From Streptomyces sp. NBC_00708 (lineage in GTDB: Bacteria > Actinomycetota > Actinomycetes > Streptomycetales > Streptomycetaceae), in NCBI GenBank assembly GCA_036226585.1, contig CP108997.1, positions 3,410,001 through 3,474,000 on the forward strand: a stretch of 64,000 nt of DNA, in the 5' to 3' direction. Below, piece after piece: positions 1-8,577 of the stretch; the stretch's first letter is position 1, and each line of letters begins with the position of its first letter. The notes under the pieces were generated by a model. That model was not told the origin of the DNA. It searched no databases and saw only the letters and a list, made by a program, of their open reading frames with translations. The translations under genes and the position numbers were made by a program.

Positions 1-957
1 GCCCTCGTTCAGGAGGACCGGGCCGGTGTTCCACGTACCGGTGTGGCCGCCCTGCACCTGGAGCATCTGCAGGCCGTACTGGACCAGCCCGCGCATCTCC
101 TCGGCGCTCTGGAAGCGGTCGTCCGGGTCCTTCGCCAGCGAGCGCATGACGAGCCCGTCCAGCTCCGGCGGCACCGAGTCCAGGATCTGCGACGGCGGGA
201 CCGGGGTGTCCTGCACGTGCTGGTACACCACGGAGAGCGGCGTCTCACCCGTGAACGGGGGCCGCAGCGCCAGCAGTTCGTAGAGCAGGCAGCCGGTGGC
301 GTACAGGTCGGAGCGGTGGTCGACGGCCTTGCCCAGCGCCTGCTCGGGGGAGAGGTACTGCGGCGTGCCCATGACCATGCCGGTCTGCGTCATCGTGGAC
401 TGCGCGCCGTGCAGCGCGCGGGCGATGCCGAAGTCCATCACCTTGACCGCGCCGGAGTGGGTGATGATCACGTTGGCGGGCTTGATATCGCGGTGCACGA
501 TGCCGTGCTGGTGCGAGTAGGCGAGTGCCTCCAGCACCCCGGAGACGATGATCAGGGCCTGCTCCGGCGGCGGGGCCTCGGCGTTGATCAGCAGATCGCG
601 GATCGTGCGGCCCTCGACCAGCTCCATCACGATGTACGGGACGGTCTGGCCGGCGACGGTGTCCTCGCCGGAGTCGTACACCGCCACGACCGCGTGGTGG
701 TTGAGCCCGGCGACCGACTGCGCCTCACGCGTGAACCGCGCCTTGGAGACGGGGTCCTCGGCGAGATCGGAGCGCAGCAGCTTCACCGCGACGGTGCGTC
801 CCAGCCGGACGTCCTCCGCCGCGAACACCTCGGCCATACCGCCCCGGCCGAGCCGGTGGGTCAGCCGGTAGCGTCCGTCTCCGACGACGCCGCCGATGCC
901 CCAGGATTCGGTGCCATCCGGAACGCCGCCGCCGTTTGCTTCGGGTTCGGGTGCCAT
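1..957 (-). CDS. Hanks-type Ser/Thr protein kinase, partial (3' end outside window)
   Basis: Only the first 319 residues are present; the reading frame stays open to base 1. It phosphorylates proteins on Ser/Thr. The kinase fold is complete up to the window edge: glycine loop GRGGMAE, ATP-binding lysine near K59 (AVKLL), catalytic loop HRDIKPANV starting near H155, and DFG near D175, then the SPEQAL activation-segment end. The ATG at 957 is the first Met of the frame and lies shortly before the kinase domain. Any membrane segment or sensor domain would lie beyond the left edge. It is divergent from a second kinase at 1318, with which it shares the 958-1317 promoter region. The two are clearly related but not identical, so an old duplication is likely. 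Family call is firm; substrate unknown. Confidence 0.93.
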   Translation of the reverse strand, partial: MAPEPEANGGGVPDGTESWGIGGVVGDGRYRLTHRLGRGGMAEVFAAEDVRLGRTVAVKLLRSDLAEDPVSKARFTREAQSVAGLNHHAVVAVYDSGEDTVAGQTVPYIVMELVEGRTIRDLLINAEAPPPEQALIIVSGVLEALAYSHQHGIVHRDIKPANVIITHSGAVKVMDFGIARALHGAQSTMTQTGMVMGTPQYLSPEQALGKAVDHRSDLYATGCLLYELLALRPPFTGETPLSVVYQHVQDTPVPPSQILDSVPPELDGLVMRSLAKDPDDRFQSAEEMRGLVQYGLQMLQVQGGHTGTWNTGPVLLNEG

Positions 958-1214
958 CAGTCCTCGCCGTCGTTTCTGTCCGCTCGATCCGCGTGTACGC
1001 GCGTGTCCGCGGGGGTCTCACGGTGCCTTGCTGCGGTGCCGGCCGCGCTGCCGGTCGCATTGCCCCGTCACGCTACAGCCTCTGTCGGACAGGCCGATCC
1101 GGCGCCGGACCGGCCATCCAATCGGCTGGCGCGCCACCGGCGCAAATTCCATGCTGATCCTGTAACGCTTCCGAGACGCTTCCAGCGCGTACGGTCACGG
1201 AACGGGCACCCGGC

Positions 1215-1242
1215 TTGACGTGTCGGACCCCTCGGGCAGACT
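1215..1242 (+). promoter_or_regulatory. Candidate housekeeping promoter for the 1318 kinase
   Basis: TTGACG at 1215-1220 and CAGACT at 1237-1242 with a 16-base spacer, read from the sequence only. It would give an mRNA leader of about 70 bases that includes the direct repeat at 1263-1304. Confidence 0.35.
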
Positions 1243-1262
1243 TGGCCAGTAATACGGATCAT

Positions 1263-1304
1263 CGCGTGAGTCGCGCGCCGAGTTCGCGTGAGTCGCGCGC
1301 CGAG
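1263..1304 (+). repeat. 20-bp direct repeat, two copies, upstream of kinase start
   Basis: The string cgcgtgagtcgcgcgccgag occurs at 1263-1282 and again, exactly, at 1285-1304, a period of 22 bases (two helical turns). The second copy ends in the ribosome binding site region (GAGGGGGA) of the kinase starting at 1318. Confidence 0.8.
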
Positions 1305-1317
1305 GGGGAAGCAAGTC

Positions 1318-2964
1318 ATGAGCCAGGACGGCGCACACGGTACACAGGGTCGCTACGCGGGCGGTTCGGTCGCCGGCGGCCGCTACCAGCTGCGCGATCT
1401 GCTCGGCGAAGGCGGGATGGCGTCCGTATATCTGGCGTACGACTCCGCGCTCGACCGGCAGGTCGCGATCAAGACCCTGCACACCGAGCTGGGCCGTGAG
1501 CAGTCCTTCCGCGAGCGCTTCCGCCGCGAGGCGCAGGCCGTCGCCAAGCTCCAGCACACCAACATCGTCTCGGTGTTCGACACGGGCGAGGACGAGCTCG
1601 GCGGCGCGCTGATGCCGTACATCGTCATGGAGTACGTCGAGGGCCAGCCGCTCGGCTCCGTCCTGGCGGCGGACATCCGCGCCCAGGGCGCGATGCCGGC
1701 CGACAAGGCGCTCAAGGTCACCTCGGACGTGCTGGCCGCGCTGGACACCAGCCACGAAATGGGCCTGGTGCACCGCGACATCAAGCCGGGCAACGTCATG
1801 GTGACCAAGCGCGGCGTCGTGAAGGTCATGGACTTCGGCATCGCCCGCGCCATGCAGTCGGGCGTCACCTCGATGACGCAGACCGGCATGGTCGTCGGCA
1901 CCCCGCAGTACCTCTCCCCCGAACAGGCCCTGGGCCGCGGGGTGGACGCGCGCTCCGACCTGTACTCGGTCGGCATCATGCTCTTCCAGCTGCTGACCGG
2001 CCGCATCCCCTTCGACGCGGACTCCCCGCTCGCCATCGCGTACGCGCATGTGCAGGAGGAGCCCGTCGCCCCGTCGACGATCAACCGCTCGCTGACCCCG
2101 GCGATGGACGCCCTCGTCGCCCGCGCGCTGAAGAAGAACCCGAACGAGCGCTTCCCGAGCGCGGCGGCCATGCAGGACGAGATCGCCCGCGTGCTGAGCG
2201 CCAGCGGTCACACCGGTGCGCCGGTGATCGTCGGGGACGCCGGCGCCCCGGCGAACAGCGGCTCCGGTGTCGGTTCGGCGGTCTTCCCGCCGGTCGACCA
2301 GTCCGCGCCCTCCCCGCAGAGCGTCCAGACGCCGTACCAGCCGGGGCCGTACCAGTCCCAGCAGCAGCCCGGCCCGTACGGACCCCCGACGCCGGCCCCG
2401 GCCACCAACCCGTCGTACGGCTACCCGCAGACGGCCGCCCCGGCCTACCAGAGCCCGGCACCGCTTCAGCACCAGACGCCCTCGCCGTACACGATCTCCC
2501 CGCAGACGACGTCGAGCCCGGCCCCGGGCGGCGGCTCCAAGCGGAACATGCCGGTGATCATCGGCTCGATCGTCGTCGCGCTGGTCGCGATCGGCGGCCT
2601 GATCACGGTCATCGCGCTCAACGGCAACGACAAGGGCGGCGCGGACGCCAAGGCCACCGAGTCCCCGGCCGGCGATCACCGCGATCCGGAGCGGAACCGG
2701 ACGATCGACCCCGACGACTGCTCGGGCGCGCGGGAGGACACGGACGACCCGAACAAGGTCGATGCCCCCAACTTCATGTACAAGGACATCCTCTCGGTCC
2801 GCGCCTGCGCGGACGCGGCGGGCTGGACGCTCAAGGTGAAGAAGGTCCCGGGCAACGCGTACGCGGAGGACCAGGTCATCAACCAGTTCCCGTCGTCCGG
2901 GGCCGCGGTTTCCGAGACCGGCGCCCACTTCGAGCTGGAGATCGCCACAGGCGACCCCGCGTAG
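1318..2964 (+). CDS. Membrane Ser/Thr protein kinase with one PASTA-like domain
   Basis: 548-residue receptor-type kinase. Cytoplasmic kinase domain about residues 23-285: ATP-site K52 (AIKTL), HRD near H154, DFG near D172, SPEQAL motif. A Pro/Gln/Tyr-rich linker (about 300-405) precedes one transmembrane helix (411-434). The outside part, about residues 465-545, reads like a single PASTA domain (VNQFP-type repeat seen as VINQFPSSGAAVS), which in this family binds muropeptides or lipid II. The ATG at 1318 is chosen because GAGGGGGA lies just upstream; an in-frame GTG at 1288 lies inside the direct repeat and is less likely. It probably senses the envelope, but with one PASTA unit rather than the four of the PknB homologue at 38295. 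Confidence 0.93.
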   Translation: MSQDGAHGTQGRYAGGSVAGGRYQLRDLLGEGGMASVYLAYDSALDRQVAIKTLHTELGREQSFRERFRREAQAVAKLQHTNIVSVFDTGEDELGGALMPYIVMEYVEGQPLGSVLAADIRAQGAMPADKALKVTSDVLAALDTSHEMGLVHRDIKPGNVMVTKRGVVKVMDFGIARAMQSGVTSMTQTGMVVGTPQYLSPEQALGRGVDARSDLYSVGIMLFQLLTGRIPFDADSPLAIAYAHVQEEPVAPSTINRSLTPAMDALVARALKKNPNERFPSAAAMQDEIARVLSASGHTGAPVIVGDAGAPANSGSGVGSAVFPPVDQSAPSPQSVQTPYQPGPYQSQQQPGPYGPPTPAPATNPSYGYPQTAAPAYQSPAPLQHQTPSPYTISPQTTSSPAPGGGSKRNMPVIIGSIVVALVAIGGLITVIALNGNDKGGADAKATESPAGDHRDPERNRTIDPDDCSGAREDTDDPNKVDAPNFMYKDILSVRACADAAGWTLKVKKVPGNAYAEDQVINQFPSSGAAVSETGAHFELEIATGDPA

Positions 2965-3040
2965 TTCTCTCCCCGGGCGGCAGCCATCCGTACGCGTCAC
3001 CCGAGGTGCCGGTCGCGCCGGTGCGTGTGACGGTGGCCGC

Positions 3041-3508
3041 ATGGCTTCGGGACGGTTCCGCGCGTGCTGTTCCCGGGGCGTGGTCTGCCTGGCGCTGACG
3101 GCGGCCGCGGCCCTGGGGGCGGCGGCTGCGGATGCCTCCGGGGCGTCCTCCCCCTCTCCCTCTCCTTCGGCCTCCTCCAGCGGTTCGCCGCACGCCGGGG
3201 ACATGCAGTCGCCGTTCGCCGGGTGGCCCGCCGGGGCCGGGCGGCAGCGGCCCGGCCGGTCGGCCGCCGAGGTGGCCCGGCAGGACGCGCTGGAGGACCG
3301 CGAGCAGCGGCCCCGGGCCTCCGAGCCGGCCGCCGTGCCCTCCTTCACGCCGGACCCGGACGACTTCCACGATCCTCTGCCCATGGGGCGCCAGGCACTG
3401 AACGGGGCGACCGTCGAGCGGGTGCAGCAGGTGTCCCTCGGGGCGGGCATCGCCCTGGTCGGGATGGGTCTCGGCTTCCTCGCGCTGCGGATGCGCCGCG
3501 CCCGCTGA
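3041..3508 (+). CDS. Small secreted/membrane-anchored hypothetical protein
   Basis: 155 residues, not recognised as a named family. It has an N-terminal hydrophobic signal-like segment (about residues 14-32), a Ser/Pro-rich low-complexity stretch, a charged middle, and a C-terminal transmembrane helix (about 133-150) followed by MRRAR-type positive residues. This pattern suggests a protein held in the membrane by its C terminus with a short cytoplasmic tail. It follows the kinase gene after 76 bases on the same strand, so it could be cotranscribed and could be a kinase partner; that is inference only. No good ribosome binding site is obvious, so the start is uncertain. Confidence 0.6.
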   Translation: MASGRFRACCSRGVVCLALTAAAALGAAAADASGASSPSPSPSASSSGSPHAGDMQSPFAGWPAGAGRQRPGRSAAEVARQDALEDREQRPRASEPAAVPSFTPDPDDFHDPLPMGRQALNGATVERVQQVSLGAGIALVGMGLGFLALRMRRAR

Positions 3509-3556
3509 CCGTACGGCGCCCTTCCGAAACGCCTCCTCGAAGACTTGCGGAGATCA

Positions 3557-3584
3557 ACATACTCGGTATACATACTCAGTATGT
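3557..3584 (+). promoter_or_regulatory. PadR-type operator overlapping promoter and start codon
   Basis: A perfect inverted repeat ACATAC-TCA-GTATGT spans 3570-3584 and includes the ATG at 3581. An imperfect copy (ACATAC-TCG-GTATAC) spans 3557-3571 and shares its last bases with the first. TTGCGG (3545-3550) and TATACA (3567-3572) could be the -35 and -10, placing transcription start at or next to the ATG. This AT-rich island in GC-rich DNA is the typical place for autorepression by a PadR protein. Confidence 0.7.
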
Positions 3585-4204
3585 CGATCCGTCACGGGCT
3601 CCTCGCCCTCCTGGAGCGCGGGCCGCGCTACGGCTCCCAGCTCCGCACCGAATTCGAATCGCGCACCGGCTCCACCTGGCCGCTCAACGTCGGGCAGGTG
3701 TACACGACGCTGAGCAGGCTGGAGCGCGACGGCCTGGTCGCCCAGGACGGCGAGGACGACCAGGGCCACGCCCTCTACTCGATCAGCGACGCCGGGCGCA
3801 CCGAGCTGCGCTCCTGGTTCGAGACGCCGGTCGACCGCAGCAGCCCGCCCCGTGACGAGCTGGCCATCAAGCTCGCCATGGCGGTCGGAGCGCCCGGCGT
3901 CGACATCAGGGCCGTCATCCAGGCCCAGCGCCACCACACCGTGAAGGCGATGCAGGACTACACCCGCCTCAAGGCGCAGTCCCTCGCCCAGGCCCCCGCC
4001 AACCGCGACGAGGTGGCCTGGCTGCTCGTCGTGGAGCAGCTGATCTTCCAGGCAGAGGCCGAGGCCCGCTGGCTGGACCACTGCGAGGCCCGGCTGACCC
4101 GCCTCGCCGAGGCCGCCGCCACGGAGCCGGAGCAGAGCCCGTCCCCGGGCCCCGTCTCCCGCACCGCCGTCCGGCCCACCGGCCGGACCCGCACGCGCCG
4201 CTGA
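3581..4204 (+). CDS. PadR-family transcriptional regulator
   Basis: 207 residues. N-terminal winged helix (about residues 1-85) with the family pattern LLALLERGPRYGSQL and LSRLERDGLV, followed by a C-terminal PadR helical dimerisation region (about 95-185). PadR proteins usually repress an adjacent transporter or detoxification operon and are released by a small molecule. The next two genes are an ABC exporter pair, fitting that role. The ATG at 3581 lacks an upstream ribosome binding site but sits at the predicted transcription start, so a leaderless mRNA is likely; a TTG at 3545 would extend the protein by 12 residues and would read through the operator, which I consider wrong. The C-terminal 25 residues are disordered and basic. 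Confidence 0.88.
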   Translation: MSIRHGLLALLERGPRYGSQLRTEFESRTGSTWPLNVGQVYTTLSRLERDGLVAQDGEDDQGHALYSISDAGRTELRSWFETPVDRSSPPRDELAIKLAMAVGAPGVDIRAVIQAQRHHTVKAMQDYTRLKAQSLAQAPANRDEVAWLLVVEQLIFQAEAEARWLDHCEARLTRLAEAAATEPEQSPSPGPVSRTAVRPTGRTRTRR

Positions 4205-4244
4205 CTCCGGCGCCCCGTACATCCACCCGTTCCGAGGGGGAACC

Positions 4245-5012
4245 ATGTCCCTGCACGTCCCGTCCCCAGCCGCACCGCCCCTGACGGTGGACGCACCGGT
4301 GCTCGAACTCCGCGCGCTCACCCGCACCCACGGCACCGGCATCGCCGAGGTGCACGCGCTGCGCGGCATCAGCCTGTCGGTGCACGCCGGTGAACTCGTC
4401 GCCGTGATGGGCCCGTCCGGCTCCGGCAAGTCCACCCTGCTGACCCTCGCCGGCGGCCTCGACACCGCGAGCGACGGCCAGGTGATCATCGAGGGCCAGG
4501 ACATCTCCACGCTCGGCCGCAAGGGCCTCGCCGCCCTGCGCCGCCGCAGCGTGGGCTACGTCTTCCAGGACTACAACCTGATCCCCGCGCTGACCGCCGC
4601 CGAGAACATCGCCCTGCCGCGCGAGCTCGACGGCGTCTCGGTCCGCAAGGCCCGCAAGGAGGCCCGTGCCGCGCTGGAGGAGATGAACCTCCTGGAGATC
4701 GCGGACCGCTTCCCGGACGAGATGTCCGGCGGCCAGCAGCAGCGCGTCGCCATCGCCCGCGCGCTGGTCGGGGACCGGCGCCTGGTCCTCGCCGACGAAC
4801 CGACCGGGGCGCTCGACTCCGAGACCGGCGAGGCCGTCCTCGCGCTCCTGCGCAACCGCTGCGACCAGGGCGCGGCCGGCGTCATGGTCACGCACGAACC
4901 GCGGTACGCGGCCTGGGCGGACCGGGTCGTCTTCCTCCGGGACGGTTCGATCGTCGACCAGACGCTGACGGCCGGGGCCGACTCGCTGCTGGCCGCCGGG
5001 GGAGCCGAGTGA
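4245..5012 (+). CDS. ABC transporter ATP-binding protein (MacB/LolD type)
   Basis: 255 residues. ATPase subunit of an exporter with the gene 5009-7855. Walker A GPSGSGKST, Q-loop in YVFQDYN, signature MSGGQQQR, Walker B LVLADEP and the H-loop VTHEP are all intact, so it should be active. The family (LolD/MacB/FtsE-like) drives mechanotransmission permeases rather than classic solute import. The ATG at 4245 follows a strong GAGGGGGAACC site. The stop overlaps the permease start by 4 bases (GTGA), indicating translational coupling. The preceding PadR regulator probably controls the pair. Substrate unknown; peptides, lipids or antibiotics are typical for this family. Confidence 0.93.
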   Translation: MSLHVPSPAAPPLTVDAPVLELRALTRTHGTGIAEVHALRGISLSVHAGELVAVMGPSGSGKSTLLTLAGGLDTASDGQVIIEGQDISTLGRKGLAALRRRSVGYVFQDYNLIPALTAAENIALPRELDGVSVRKARKEARAALEEMNLLEIADRFPDEMSGGQQQRVAIARALVGDRRLVLADEPTGALDSETGEAVLALLRNRCDQGAAGVMVTHEPRYAAWADRVVFLRDGSIVDQTLTAGADSLLAAGGAE

Positions 5013-7855
5013 GCGTCTTCACGGGGTGGCGCGCCGCCCTCCGAATAGCCCGCCGCGACGCCCTGCGGGCCAAGGGCCGCAGCGCCCTGGTGGTCGCGAT
5101 GATCGCACTGCCGGTCCTCGGGGTGACGGCCGCCGACATCACGTACCGCAGTGCGGACATGACCCCGGCGGAGCAGCTGACGGCCCGGATCGGCTCGGCC
5201 GACGCGCTGTACACCGACGCGGGCATGGGGCCGGTCCAGCAGATGCCCGGCGGCGACATGTACGACAGCGTGAAGACGCCCGACGACGAGGTACCGCCGA
5301 TCGACATGCGCCCCGTCTTTCCCCGGGGCGCGCGGGCGATCAGCGAGCAGTCCGTGTCGGCCACCGTCTCGACCTCGTACGGGATCGCGAGCACCGAGAT
5401 CGTGGAGTTCAAGACCTCGGACCGGATGGCCCGGAAGCGGATCGACCTCGTCGAGGGCACGTTTCCGCGCGGCACGGACGAGCTGGTGGCGACCGAGCCG
5501 TTCCTGAAGTCGGCGGGCCTGCACGTGGGCTCCGCGATCACGGTGACGACGTCGGGCAGGAAGTACACGATCACCGGTGCGGTCGAGGTGCCCGCCGATC
5601 TGCAGGCGAAGCAGCTGTACGCCGACCCGGGCGCGGTGATCGCCCCCTGGCAGGCCCTGGCCGAGCGCGACAAGAAGGTGCCGGCGCCCCAGCCGGCCCC
5701 GGTGCGGTGGCTGGTCGAGGCGGCCGGGCCGGGCGGCATCGTCTGGAAGGACGTGCTGGAGGCCAACAAGGCGGGCGCCGTGGTCGACTCACGGCAGGTC
5801 TTCGAGAACCCGCCGCCGGACTCCGAGATCCCGCTGCTCCGGTCCAACCCGCAGTACGCCAACTCCAGGACCTACGAGTCCGGTGAGACCAGCGCCGCCC
5901 TCGTCACCGTCGTGGCGATGGCGCTCCTGGAGGTCGTGCTGCTGGCCGGACCCGCGTTCGCCGTCGGTGCCCGCCGCTCGCGGCGTCAGCTGGGCCTGCT
6001 GGGCACGTGCGGCGGCGACCGCAGCCAGGTCCGCGCGGTCGTTCTGGGCGGCGGTCTCGTCCTCGGCGGCGTCGGAGCGGTCACCGGTGTCGCGGTCGGG
6101 CTGCTGCTGACGGTGGCGTTCCGTCCGATGATCGAGAACTGGGCCGGGCACCGCTTCGGCTCCCTGGCGCTGCACCCCGCCGAACTCCTGGTCATCGCCG
6201 CGCTCGGGCTGGTCACCGGTCTGCTGGCGGCGTTCGCCCCGGCGATCGTGGCCGGCCGGCAGTCCGTGCTGGAATCGCTCACCGGCCGGCGCGGGGTGCG
6301 CCGCAGCTCCCGCGTGCTGCCCGTCACGGGTGCCTGCGTGCTCGCGCTCGGTGTCCTCATCGCCGTCTACGGGGGTACCAGCGGCAGTTCCGTCCTGGTC
6401 GCCGGTGGCTCGGTCGTCGCCGAACTGGGCCTGCTCGCCTGCATCCCGGTGATCGTCGGGCTGCTGGGCCGGCTCGGCCGCAGGCTGCCGCTCTCGCCCC
6501 GGATGGCGCTGCGCGACGCGGCCCGCAACCGGGGCCGCACCGCCCCGGCGGTGGCCGCCGTGATGGCCGCCGTCGCGGGCTCGGTCGCCATCGCCACGTA
6601 CATGTCCAGCAGCCTGGCGGAATCCGACTACGCCTACATGCCCTCGCTGACCGAGGGCACGATCGTCCTCTCGGCCGGTGACGCCGAGGCCGCGGGGCGG
6701 CTTCCGGCGGCCCGCGCCGCCGTCGAGCACAACATGCCGGTGACCGGCGGCCGGGCCGACATCGCCCGGGTCTGGGCGGGCAGCGACTGCAACGTCTACT
6801 ACGACGAGGAGAACGGCTGCGGCACCCTGGAGCTGGTCAAGCCCACCGGCAAGGGCCACACCTGCCCGCTCGACACCGACGGCGCCAAGGAGCTCGCGGC
6901 CCGGCTGTCCGCCGATGAGCACCGCGCGATGATGCGGACCCCCGCGTGTGTGGACGTACGCACCTCCACGGGCACGTTCGACTCGGGCTCCGGCAACATC
7001 GTCGTCGGCGACGCGGCCCTGCTCGGCACGTATGTGAAGCTCGACGACCCGGCGGCGGCCGCCGCCCTGAAGGCCGGAACGCCGGTCCTGCTCAACGAGG
7101 CGTACGCGAAGAACGGCGAGGTCACCCTCAAGGCCGTCCACACGTACAACCCCAAGGACAAGCAGAACCGCAAGGCGCACCCCGGCCCGGCGCGGAAGAC
7201 CACGGACCGGCTGAAGGTGTACGTGGCGAAGCCCGAGTACGCCATCACGCCCGGCATCCGCATGATCCTTCCGCAGCGGACCGCCGAGCGCCTCGGCCTG
7301 CACACCCAGCCGCAGGGCAGTGTGTACGCCGTCGACCGCCGGCCCACGGACGCGGAGGACCAGCGGGTGTCGGCCGCGATCGACCAGGCGGGCGGCGGTC
7401 TGTGGGTGCAGAGCAACCAGGGGGCCAACGACCGCGGCAACACCATCCTGCTGATCCTCACCCTGTTCGCCGGAGTGGTGACCGTGGGCGCCGCCGCGAT
7501 CACGACCGGCCTGGCCAAGGCGGACGCGGAGGCCGACCTCACCACGCTGAGCGCGGTGGGCGCGCCCCCGCGCGTGCGGCGGACGCTCTCCGGCTTCCAG
7601 TGCCTGGTGGTGGCGCTGACCGGGGTCCTGCTCGGGACGGCGGCGGGACTGGTGCCCGCAGTGGCGCTGCGCCTGGTCGACCTGCGCAACGCGATGGAGC
7701 AGATGCGGATCCAGCCCATGGATTCGGCCTACACGCCGATCGTGCTGCCCTGGGCGACCATCGGGCTGCTGGCTGTGGCGGTTCCGCTGCTGGCGGGCGT
7801 CCTGGCGGCGGCGTTCACCCGCTCGCGGCTCGCCCTGGCACGGCGGGCGGGCTGA
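5009..7855 (+). CDS. FtsX/MacB-type ABC transporter permease
   Basis: 948 residues. Large permease with the duplicated FtsX layout: an N-terminal helix (about 28-48), a long extracellular region, a first cluster of transmembrane helices (about 295-490) containing an FtsX domain, a second extracellular region with cysteine pairs (for example around 590-630 and 640-650), and a C-terminal three- or four-helix FtsX domain (about 810-940). The GTG start overlaps the ATPase stop. Such permeases work as mechanical couplers in efflux of peptides or antibiotics, or in signalling. A terminator hairpin follows at 7871-7911, closing the padR-ATPase-permease unit. Confidence 0.92.
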   Translation: MSVFTGWRAALRIARRDALRAKGRSALVVAMIALPVLGVTAADITYRSADMTPAEQLTARIGSADALYTDAGMGPVQQMPGGDMYDSVKTPDDEVPPIDMRPVFPRGARAISEQSVSATVSTSYGIASTEIVEFKTSDRMARKRIDLVEGTFPRGTDELVATEPFLKSAGLHVGSAITVTTSGRKYTITGAVEVPADLQAKQLYADPGAVIAPWQALAERDKKVPAPQPAPVRWLVEAAGPGGIVWKDVLEANKAGAVVDSRQVFENPPPDSEIPLLRSNPQYANSRTYESGETSAALVTVVAMALLEVVLLAGPAFAVGARRSRRQLGLLGTCGGDRSQVRAVVLGGGLVLGGVGAVTGVAVGLLLTVAFRPMIENWAGHRFGSLALHPAELLVIAALGLVTGLLAAFAPAIVAGRQSVLESLTGRRGVRRSSRVLPVTGACVLALGVLIAVYGGTSGSSVLVAGGSVVAELGLLACIPVIVGLLGRLGRRLPLSPRMALRDAARNRGRTAPAVAAVMAAVAGSVAIATYMSSSLAESDYAYMPSLTEGTIVLSAGDAEAAGRLPAARAAVEHNMPVTGGRADIARVWAGSDCNVYYDEENGCGTLELVKPTGKGHTCPLDTDGAKELAARLSADEHRAMMRTPACVDVRTSTGTFDSGSGNIVVGDAALLGTYVKLDDPAAAAALKAGTPVLLNEAYAKNGEVTLKAVHTYNPKDKQNRKAHPGPARKTTDRLKVYVAKPEYAITPGIRMILPQRTAERLGLHTQPQGSVYAVDRRPTDAEDQRVSAAIDQAGGGLWVQSNQGANDRGNTILLILTLFAGVVTVGAAAITTGLAKADAEADLTTLSAVGAPPRVRRTLSGFQCLVVALTGVLLGTAAGLVPAVALRLVDLRNAMEQMRIQPMDSAYTPIVLPWATIGLLAVAVPLLAGVLAAAFTRSRLALARRAG

Positions 7856-7870
7856 GCGGCTGAGCTGTTC

Positions 7871-7911
7871 GGTGCCCCCGGGACGGTGGATCAACCGTTA
7901 CCGGGGGCACC
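7871..7911 (+). terminator. Hairpin terminator after ABC permease gene
   Basis: GGTGCCCCCGG (7871-7881) pairs with CCGGGGGCACC (7901-7911); ACGGT and ACCGT inside the loop can extend the stem. No U-run follows, as usual in Streptomyces. Confidence 0.7.
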
Positions 7912-7948
7912 ACAGTGATGAACGCCGTGTGTGCGAGACAATGGCCGC

Positions 7949-8494
7949 ATGGAGATGCCGAGGAATGAACGGTCGCAGGAGCACCCCCAGGTCCTCGTAG
8001 TGGGACAGGACGGAATGGCGATCGGCGGCGGTGGCACGGACGACGAGTCGCGGGAGGTCCCGGTGACGGAGATGGTCGAGCAGCCCGCGAAGGTCATGCG
8101 CATCGGCAGCATGATCAAGCAGCTCCTGGAGGAGGTCAGGGCCGCTCCTCTCGACGAGGCCAGCCGGGTGCGTCTCAAGGAGATCCACGCGAGTTCGGTC
8201 AAGGAGCTGGAGGACGGCCTCGCGCCGGAGCTGGTGGAGGAGCTGGAGCGGCTCTCCCTGCCGTTCACCGAGGAATCCGTGCCCTCCGAGGCGGAGCTTC
8301 GGATCGCGCAGGCGCAGCTCGTGGGCTGGCTGGAGGGCCTCTTCCACGGCATCCAGACCGCTCTGTTCGCCCAGCAGATGGCGGCCCGCGCCCAGCTGGA
8401 GCAGATGCGCCGTGCCCTGCCGCCCGGCAGCGGCCCGGACGAGGACGGCGGGCTCGACCCGCACGGCCCGGTCCGCTCGGGTCCGTACCTGTAA
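7949..8494 (+). CDS. bpa: Bacterial proteasome activator (Bpa/PafE family)
   Basis: 181 residues. Matches the family (former DUF2587) that forms a dodecameric ring and opens the 20S proteasome gate without ATP to degrade unfolded proteins. Residues about 35-155 are helical with the conserved pattern PAKVMRIG near the beginning and an SVKELEDGLAPELVEEL stretch. The C terminus is GPYL; the mycobacterial protein ends in GQYL, whose last residues dock into the proteasome alpha ring, so this end fits the role with one substitution. An upstream GTG at 7931 is in frame, but the ATG at 7949 begins MEMPRNER, which looks like the natural start. The gene is a single transcription unit between two terminators. 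Confidence 0.88.
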   Translation: MEMPRNERSQEHPQVLVVGQDGMAIGGGGTDDESREVPVTEMVEQPAKVMRIGSMIKQLLEEVRAAPLDEASRVRLKEIHASSVKELEDGLAPELVEELERLSLPFTEESVPSEAELRIAQAQLVGWLEGLFHGIQTALFAQQMAARAQLEQMRRALPPGSGPDEDGGLDPHGPVRSGPYL

Positions 8495-8520
8495 GACCCC
8501 GCACTGCCCATACGACATGC

Positions 8521-8558
8521 CCGAGGGCCCCGCACACCGTCGTGTGCGGGGCCCTCGG
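8521..8558. terminator. Bidirectional terminator between convergent genes
   Basis: A perfect 17-bp stem, 8521-8537 with 8542-8558, and a CGTC loop. It lies between the convergent stops of bpa (8494) and the oxidoreductase (8578). Confidence 0.9.
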
Positions 8559-8577
8559 GGTGTCCGGACGTCGTGGC

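Larger units (their letters stand above)
958..1317. other. Divergent promoter region between two kinase genes
   Basis: About 360 bases without a convincing gene. It must hold promoters for both kinases. On the plus strand TTGACG (1215-1220) followed after 16 bases by CAGACT (1237-1242) resembles a housekeeping promoter. Two copies of CGCTTCC occur near 1165 and 1175. A 20-base direct repeat lies just before the plus-strand gene (separate entry). Confidence 0.5.

Noticed and set aside
1195..3573. Long minus-strand reading frame opposite the kinase gene
   Set aside because: Arg/Ala/Gly-rich translation without domain, a shadow of the real kinase gene produced by high GC content.
5789..7894. 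701-codon minus-strand frame opposite the ABC permease
   Set aside because: Low-complexity translation with no signal or domain; the permease on the plus strand explains the region.
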